A DNA stretch of 64,000 nucleotides from Acanthococcus lagerstroemiae. Its lineage: Eukaryota; Arthropoda; Insecta; Hemiptera; Eriococcidae. This document shows, piece by piece, positions 58,115-64,000 of the stretch. Positions within the stretch are counted from its first letter, which is position 1; each line of letters starts with the position of its first letter. The translations under genes and the position numbers were made by a program. The notes under the pieces were generated by a model. The model was not told the DNA's origin. It made no database searches and worked only from the letters and a program-made list of their open reading frames with translations. The stretch spans positions 8,098,321 through 8,162,320 of the forward strand of contig CM063109.1 in the NCBI GenBank assembly GCA_031841125.1, written 5' to 3'.

Positions 58115-59711
58115 CAGGGTAGCCACTTTGTCATTTTTTCAATCTTAAGTCATTTTTGTCTTTTTTTCTGTTGAAAATATGGTCATTAAATCATGTTCAT
58201 TTTCCTCCACCAAAACATCAAAATAATATCGTGGCTAAACTTTCAAACTCTCAACAACTAGAAATTGTCCAGTGTTGTTTAAAAAAATTACTTTTTGCCA
58301 TTTTGTCAGACGAGCGTTTCATTTTTTGTTATGTCGTGATTTGCCATCTTCAGAGTTTTGTCATTTTATTTTTTCATGCTTGTTTTATGTCTTGATAAAA
58401 TTCTTTTGTCATTTTGTCTTCCTTTTTGTCATGTCGCTTAGGTTATTGATCTGTCAGCGGTAGGTCGCTTAGCATAATCTGTCATCAATTATTATGTCGT
58501 TTAACATGGCTCATCATTTAATCGTTGACGAAAAGCCATAACGTAATTTTTTTGTCATTGAATTCATATTTTTGTTATTTCATTGACAAAACGGTGTCGA
58601 CAATATTTTGATAATTCAATTGTCACTTCGTCATTTTGTCATCACTGGGAAATTCAGATCTCATCTACATCAGTTCCTCTAAGTGTATCACCGTTAATGG
58701 TATCGGATGCTTTGTTTCCTTCAAAAAGTGTTACAATTACTCTGGATATAAAGTTCTTCTGTCGTAATGATGCTACAACCAGAACTGAAATCCTGCGGGT
58801 GTTGAAAGTAGTTGCAAATAATTTCAGTTTGCGATCCTGTGACAATATAACTTCTCTGTAAAACGTCATGTTTTCCGAAACTCAAAAAATAGAAACCATG
58901 ACTTTCAATAAAACAAAAGCTCAACCCCTAATAACAGAAGCTTATGGTCCATATTTTTACAGGTGTTTGATTGAGGATGACTTATTATTCTCTTCTGTAT
59001 GATGAAAGGTCTAATGTCACTAATAGGAAAGAGTTACGAATCTGTATCAAATTTTGATCTAAGAGTAAGAACAACGTGATGGTTGCTCATTTAGAAACAA
59101 TTTTCGTAGGCTCTCCTGAAGTTAAAGTTGGTTTACAATCCATTTGCTCGACTACTTGCCGCTAAAAAATTTGTTAATGTTGGGCTCAGATGGCCCCAAT
59201 GTTAACAAATCAGTGTTCATTTTATTCAGTGAGAAAGCAAAAGTTAGACATTACGTTCTAAAAGTTTATTGAACATAGGGACTTGCAACATGCACTAAAT
59301 CCTTAAAAGTGATCCTAATTTTGCTTAAGACATCGAAAAGATTTCAGACTTACTGAATATTAGTGAAATAGATGATGCAGTATATGATAAATGCCTGCTG
59401 TTAAAAAATGAGAACATTTTTGAAGAAGAAATGGCTATCAGTAATTTTTTAACCGAAGAATTTCTTTTGAAATATTCATCGGTGTTTAAAAAGTATCCTA
59501 ATCTATACGTTATTTTTCAAATTTGTGCATACCAGCTCTTTTTCCCATTTTGAATGTTTGAATTTTGAGTTGAGCGTGCTTCATGGAACAGAATAATAAT
59601 TAGAATTTTGTTCCGACAGCCCCACAAAAAACTAGTGCAGAAGAGGCTAAAAATCTTGAAATTTTGGTCACTTTTTCAATTTTCCAAGGATACGTTTGAA
59701 TGGCCACCCTG
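58115..59711 (+). mobile_element. 1.6-kb DNA transposon remnant, CAGGGTAGCCACT / GGCCACCCTG ends
   Basis: Left CAGGGTAGCCACT and right AATGGCCACCCTG are inverted with two mismatches. 58130-58640 is a low-complexity TTTTGTCATTTTGTC region; the rest carries the transposase remnant below. No clear flank duplication (AATTC against CAGTT). It shares the CAGGGTRNCCA end type with the small elements at 14642, 49396, 52973 and 53461. Confidence 0.65.
58640..59520 (+). pseudogene. hAT-like transposase remnant, several stops and frameshifts
   Basis: Frames give TEILRVLKVVANNFSLRSCD and NITSL (to 58861), FNKTKAQPLITEAYGPYFYR, then VMVAHLETIFVGS, MLGSDGPNVNK and ISEIDDAVYDKCLLLKNENI with FEEEMAISNFLTEEF. 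The order (LKVVxxHFSxRSC, APYF, SDGPNVN) matches transposase-derived predicted proteins common in insect and fish genomes. I believe they are hAT-related, but the superfamily is from memory. No frame longer than about 90 codons is intact. Confidence 0.65.
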
Positions 59712-59719
59712 CAGTTCTG

Positions 59720-60630
59720 ATATCTTGTACTATTTGGTATATTGATTCTCCATTTTGGGCATATCTTGGTATTAGCATTTGAAAGGATAATAAATGGGTT
59801 CTGATTCTCGATCTGTCACCTTTGTAATTTGTCAATTTTCAGTGTAGGCGTAACGTGAAGAGGTCGAGGGGACATGCTCACCTATTTTCTTTTTCTCTTG
59901 ATGTAAAATATTTTGTAACTGAGCTTCTCCTCCCCTTTAATGCGATACTAGTTCTCAAATTATACCTTTTAGGGAGAAACAGAAATATGAGACTAATGGT
60001 CAATTTTTATGTTATATCGCTTGTGCTTCTCTTGCCCCACTTCCTCCTTCTATTTGCGCTACTGGTACGGTCCCCTGTTATTAATAATAACAGATTTTCT
60101 CACATGGGAAAGTTCAGTTTGCGAACTCGTTCACTTTTTGATGAACTTGAATTGAACGATGGATAAGTTCAAACAATATGACCTGAAGTTCCTATTGAAA
60201 TTATAGCATAAATTATATTAATTTTTCTAAAGATTTCTATTTTTCCATTTTCTTGATTTCAAATTTGTGATATTAAACTAAATCCTGGTAGTAAAGTGAA
60301 CTTGAACTTCTCTTCTTCGAACATTTTCGTCGTTCACTTCAAATTCATTAGACGGTAGTGGAATACATAGCAAAATGTACTTACTAGCTATTCAACATAT
60401 GTACAGGGTAAATAAACTTGAAGACCGTGTAAGCTTGAACTGAACTTGAACGAGCGGATCTTTGTTGAACTTACAACGTTTGCTCTTTTTGGACGACTTC
60501 GAATTTGAACTTTTTTTTCACTTTCGCAAACTTGCACGTGTCTGGATGATTTGAATCATTTTTCTGCGAATCTTGCTCATTCCTGATTCAGACGCATGCG
60601 GGGAAATTGATTTTTATCTCATTGGTGATA
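59720..60630. other. Stretch without recognised features
   Basis: A 103-codon frame on + (59855-60166) starts MKRSRGHAHLFSFSLDVKYF and is hydrophobic in the middle. It has no splice signals or family match, and composition alone could give it. Confidence 0.3.
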
Positions 60631-60639
60631 AGGTTATGA

Positions 60640-63440
60640 GTCTTACGACCGGTTTGATGCAGCTCTCCATTTCTCCTTACCTTGTTCAAGTTCTTTCATT
60701 TCGTAATAACACTTACATTTGACATCCTTGAGTATCTGCTGAACATACTGGAATCTTTGCCGACCTACCCAATTCTTTCCTTTCGCTCTTCCTTCTAGCA
60801 GCAGTGATATTATTCCTGGGTGCCTCAAATTATGCCCTATTAGTTTATCTCTTCTTCTATTCAGACAATTACAAATATCCATTTTACCTCCTACTCTGTT
60901 ATGTGCTTCCTCATTTCGTACCTTATATCTGCCCATTCGATGCTAAGTATCCGCCTATAGCACCACATTTCAAAAGCTTCAATCCTTCTCTTCTCTGGTT
61001 TTCCTATGGTCCAACATGCAAGGCTACACTCCAAACATAAGCTTGTAAGGAAAATATTTTGATTTCCAGATTTATACTTGATTCGAAAAGATTACTTTTT
61101 TGATACATGCTATTTTGGCGTATGCTATTCTACTACTAATATCCCTTTTACTCGTTGCATCTTTCGTTATTTTACTCTTTAAATAGCAAAAATCGCTTAC
61201 TTCCTCAATATTTTCGTGTCCAATATTTATAATCAAGCTATCGTGTTCACATCGATTACTTGCCGTTACCTTAGCTATTTTTATTTATTCTCATACAATA
61301 TTCTGTACTCAAAATCTTCTCCATTCCATTTAAAATGTTTTCCAAATCAATGTTCCTTTCAGCTAATAAGCCAATATCATTTAGAAACCTGAGCATCTTT
61401 ACTCGCTCTCTATGCATAGTGACACCTGCTTCAAATTTTTCATTTATTTCTTTTATGGCCCACTTTATGTACGGATCAAATAATATTGGAGATATGGAGC
61501 ACGCCTTCCTTACACATTTTTCTATATTAGCCTCCTCTTTCTCTCCTTCTATTCTTAATGTGGCTTTCTGTCCTGTATATAAGTTTAAAATAACTTATCT
61601 TTCTTTAAATTTTATTCATCTGTTTTTGGAATATCAAACATTTTATCCCATTTAACATTGTCAAAAGCTTTTTCAGCATCAACGAAGGCCATATGTGTAT
61701 CCTGCCCCTTCTTGAGTCTCCCCTCTACAATTGATCTCAGCAAAGCTAACACTGCTTCCCTAGTACCTTTACTTTTTCTGAATCTAAACTGATCATCTCC
61801 TAATTTTGGATCTATTCTATTCTCAATTCTCCGGTAAATTCTCCTGGTTAATATTTGTGACGCATGCGAAAGAAGACTAATTGTTCGATAATTTTCGCAC
61901 CTATCTGCTCCTGCTTTTTTTGGTACAATAGCACTCTTTTTAAAGTCCTCAGGCATTTCTCTTTTATCATAAGTAGAACATACTAACTTGAACAATTTAT
62001 GAAGTACATATTCTCCCAAGTTCTATAATAATTCAGCTGGTATCTCATCCACTCCTGGAGCTTTCCCTTTCTCTAAATCTCTCAATGCTTTGTCAGATTC
62101 ACCTCTTAAAATTGATTCTCCCCTCTCATTTTCTTTCACATCTTCCTCCCTCTCCATTCTAATCTCTCTATCCCCATTATTACTATATGTGGCAGTTTCT
62201 ATAAAAAGGGGTAACTTTGTCAATCGATTGAAGTCTCAGAAAATGCGAAAAAAGAAAAACAAATTTTTTTGGTTGAAAACATCAATTTTGAGATTTTGGT
62301 TGATTTCTATAGAAAAAACATCACAATAACGAAGAGACAAAATTTACGCGCATGAGAGTAAAGAGGGAGCGAGAGAAAGAGAATTATGAAATAGAATGAG
62401 AAAAGAATGCGAATGTCTGCGTTCGCTTCTTTGTGGTTTTTCGGAGCTCACGAATAAATCCAATGTTCTGAATTGTTACCACGCAGAAGAGCAAAAAATT
62501 ACGTTTTCAACAAGCCCTCGTTGAGGCTAGTAACGTGATTCTGCGGTGAGTTAGGGCCGCTTGAAGGGACGGGAGATAATGGTGTGTCTAACTTTGAACG
62601 CGTTTTTCCCAAAAACGTGTTTTCTTGCGTTCTCGTTACACTCATTTTTGACCGCTTGTATCTCCGAACAAAAAACACTACGAATCTCGCCGATAGCTCG
62701 TTGGAATGGGCATTCATTTCTCTATTAAGTACTGTGCCTAACTCAAAATTCGTCGGATCGACAAAGTTACCCCTTTTTATGGAAACTGCCACATATATAG
62801 TCCTTTTACCAACTCTACCCACTTTTTCACGTTTCCTTCAGCTGTGTAAATAGGCTCTCCCTCCTTACTTGTTATATTACTCGCTTTCTTCTTTCTGTTT
62901 TCAAACTCCATTTTAAATTTTTATAGGCCAAGTCCATTTGTCCTTTATTCATAAACCCTTCTATCTTATCACTTTTCTCTTTCATCCACTCCTCCTTTGC
63001 CTTTTTACACTCTCTCTTTGTTTCATTCTTTAACTTGTGATAAGCTAATCTAACTTCTCTATTGTTAGCATTCTTATATTTTCTTCTCTCATCCATCTTC
63101 CTAAGGATTTCCTCCTTCGTTCATGGTTTCTTTTCTCCCCTCTTAGTTTTACCTAGATTTTCTTCTGCTGACTTCAATATTCCATCCTTTATTTTATCTC
63201 GCTCGTCCTTCACACTGTTAATTTCCTGTGTTTTTTCAGCTTCTGATTATAATACCTTTTGATATTTATTTCCAGTATTAATGTTTTCCAACTTTTTCGA
63301 ATTCCATCTTTTTACCTTTTCTTTTCTACCAAGTTTCTTCAATATAAATATGCATTCCATCACTACCAAGTTACAATCGATCACTATCAATATTGGCTCC
63401 TGGATAAGTTTTACAGTCTAATATTTGATTCCTAAAACGT
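60640..63440 (-). pseudogene. LINE polyprotein remnant, end of endonuclease to C terminus, catalytically dead
   Basis: Order on the minus strand: end of AP-endonuclease (about 63430-63340, GANIDSDRNLVVMEC, where the usual SDHN His is Arg); linker with VRLAYHKLKNETKRECKKAK; RT fingers (KGKAPGVDEIPAELL near 62030); palm block in frame 61612-62019 (RKSKGTREAVLALLRSIVEG, MAFVDAEKAFDNVKW); CxxGCSISPILF; the active-site region reading FLND at 61376-61387 where FADD is expected; and a C-terminal piece in 60643-60936 (EMKELEQGKEKWRAASNRS). Stops and frameshifts are frequent. A TIR element (62188-62793) interrupts it. This C terminus differs from the 8548/15985 LINEs, so it is another subfamily. Confidence 0.88.
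62188..62793. mobile_element. 606-bp TIR element inserted in the LINE, TATA duplication
   Basis: Ends start TGTGGCAGTTTCTATAAAAA and continue GGGGTAACTTTGTC; the other end is its inverted copy (about 36 of 38 positions). TATA sits at 62184-62187 and 62794-62797, and the LINE sequence resumes at once on each side. No transposase; longest frames are about 90-107 codons and unrecognised. The superfamily is not assigned: a 4-bp TATA duplication with TGTGGCAG ends is not one I can place. Confidence 0.85.
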
Positions 63441-63873
63441 TGTTTTATCTTATTTGATGACGTTTATTTGCTTGCATGACATGGACATGCGATGAATTGC
63501 TATTGACGGGTATTAGTTATTTCTTATCTGTTATAGTTTCCGTTTACTGTTTCTTTCTCTTTCCCGTTTTTCTGAACAATTTGCCAGTCTTCGTTGCTTG
63601 TTTGATCTTGTAACATTCGCACGACTTATCAGTTTTTGATATCCGATGTGAAGGTTCGAATCAGCCCACCAGTCAAATTTGATAAACGACGTGTTGAACC
63701 CTAAATGAGCCGAATTCTTAATCGAAGTTCACGACGAAATGATGCGAATGTAACATCGGCTGTGTTCTTGTTTGCATGAATAAATTACGTTGGCATTTTA
63801 TAGTTCCGTTTCCGTTGGTGGCGAACTCAATTTATAGTTGGTGGTGCTCGGTACGTTGAAAATAAATCCGTCG
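63441..63873. other. Stretch without recognised features, possible upstream region of the 63874 exon
   Basis: No repeat borders or exons. ATTTTATAG near 63796 and AATTTATAG near 63829 could act as TATA-like sequences for the exon that follows. Confidence 0.3.
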
Positions 63874-63934
63874 ATGATCGCCATTGGTTTGAAAATATGT
63901 TTACTCGTTCAGATTCTGATCGAGAGAATGTCGG
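63874..63934 (+). CDS. Candidate first coding exon with signal peptide, gene continues beyond the window
   Basis: ATG then MIAIGLKICLLVQILIERMS plus one base, ending in a consensus G|GTGAGT donor at 63935. Hydrophobic N terminus; phase 1 donor. TATA-like strings lie 45-80 bp upstream. The remainder would lie to the right of the window. Confidence 0.4.
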
Positions 63935-64000
63935 GTGAGTTTTCTGATGATTTTGGTTTCATAGTCTGTCTAAGTGATAGCCGAGCTTTCACCGTTAGTC

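Noticed and set aside
59855..60166. 103-codon + strand ORF
   Set aside because: No start context, splice sites, family match or conserved motif; T-rich composition explains the hydrophobic stretch.

Overview
This is a eukaryotic, AT-rich window. It has GT-AG introns, a few spliced genes, and very many transposable-element remnants. The gene content points to an insect: an RFX transcription factor, a prostaglandin-reductase-1-like enzyme, and a secreted DM4/DM12-type protein, a family I know only from insects and other arthropods. A hemipteran would fit, but the sequence does not prove it.

Genes. At the left edge are the last two coding exons of an RFX1/2/3-type factor (+). Converging on it from the right is a complete nine-coding-exon Ptgr1-like reductase (-, 2649-14176, 337 residues). 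Its introns are full of LINE, SINE and MITE debris, and a possible non-coding first exon lies near 24.4 kb. At 32186-34980 (-) is a complete four-exon gene for a 227-residue secreted DM4/DM12-like protein. Between 37 and 46 kb and at the right edge are short signal-peptide-like first exons with good donors (37796 +, 46309 -, 63874 +). I could not assemble the genes they belong to.

Mobile DNA fills most of the rest. There are at least two LINE groups: an endonuclease/RT type at 8.5, 14.9, 16.0 and 60.6-63.4 kb, and an R1-like type at 12.7, 20.9, 44.9, 46.5 and 56.3 kb. There are tRNA-derived SINEs (22.3, 28.7 and 32.6 kb), a ruined pogo/Tigger-type transposase (16.5-17.6 kb), and a ruined hAT-like transposase between short TIRs (58.1-59.7 kb). 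Many non-autonomous TIR elements are present, several with exact 8-bp target duplications.

The most notable structures are a three-level nested transposon stack at 48.7-51.8 kb whose innermost element carries an expanded internal minisatellite, a 258/289-bp-arm inverted repeat at 38.6-39.4 kb that could form a hairpin RNA, a 606-bp TIR element with a TATA duplication inside a LINE, an hAT-type element splitting an R1 tail, and a short sequence module shared by the R1-like LINE tail and the SINE tail. I found no evidence of a new multi-gene system; the interest is in mobile-element biology and in the unresolved secreted-protein exons.
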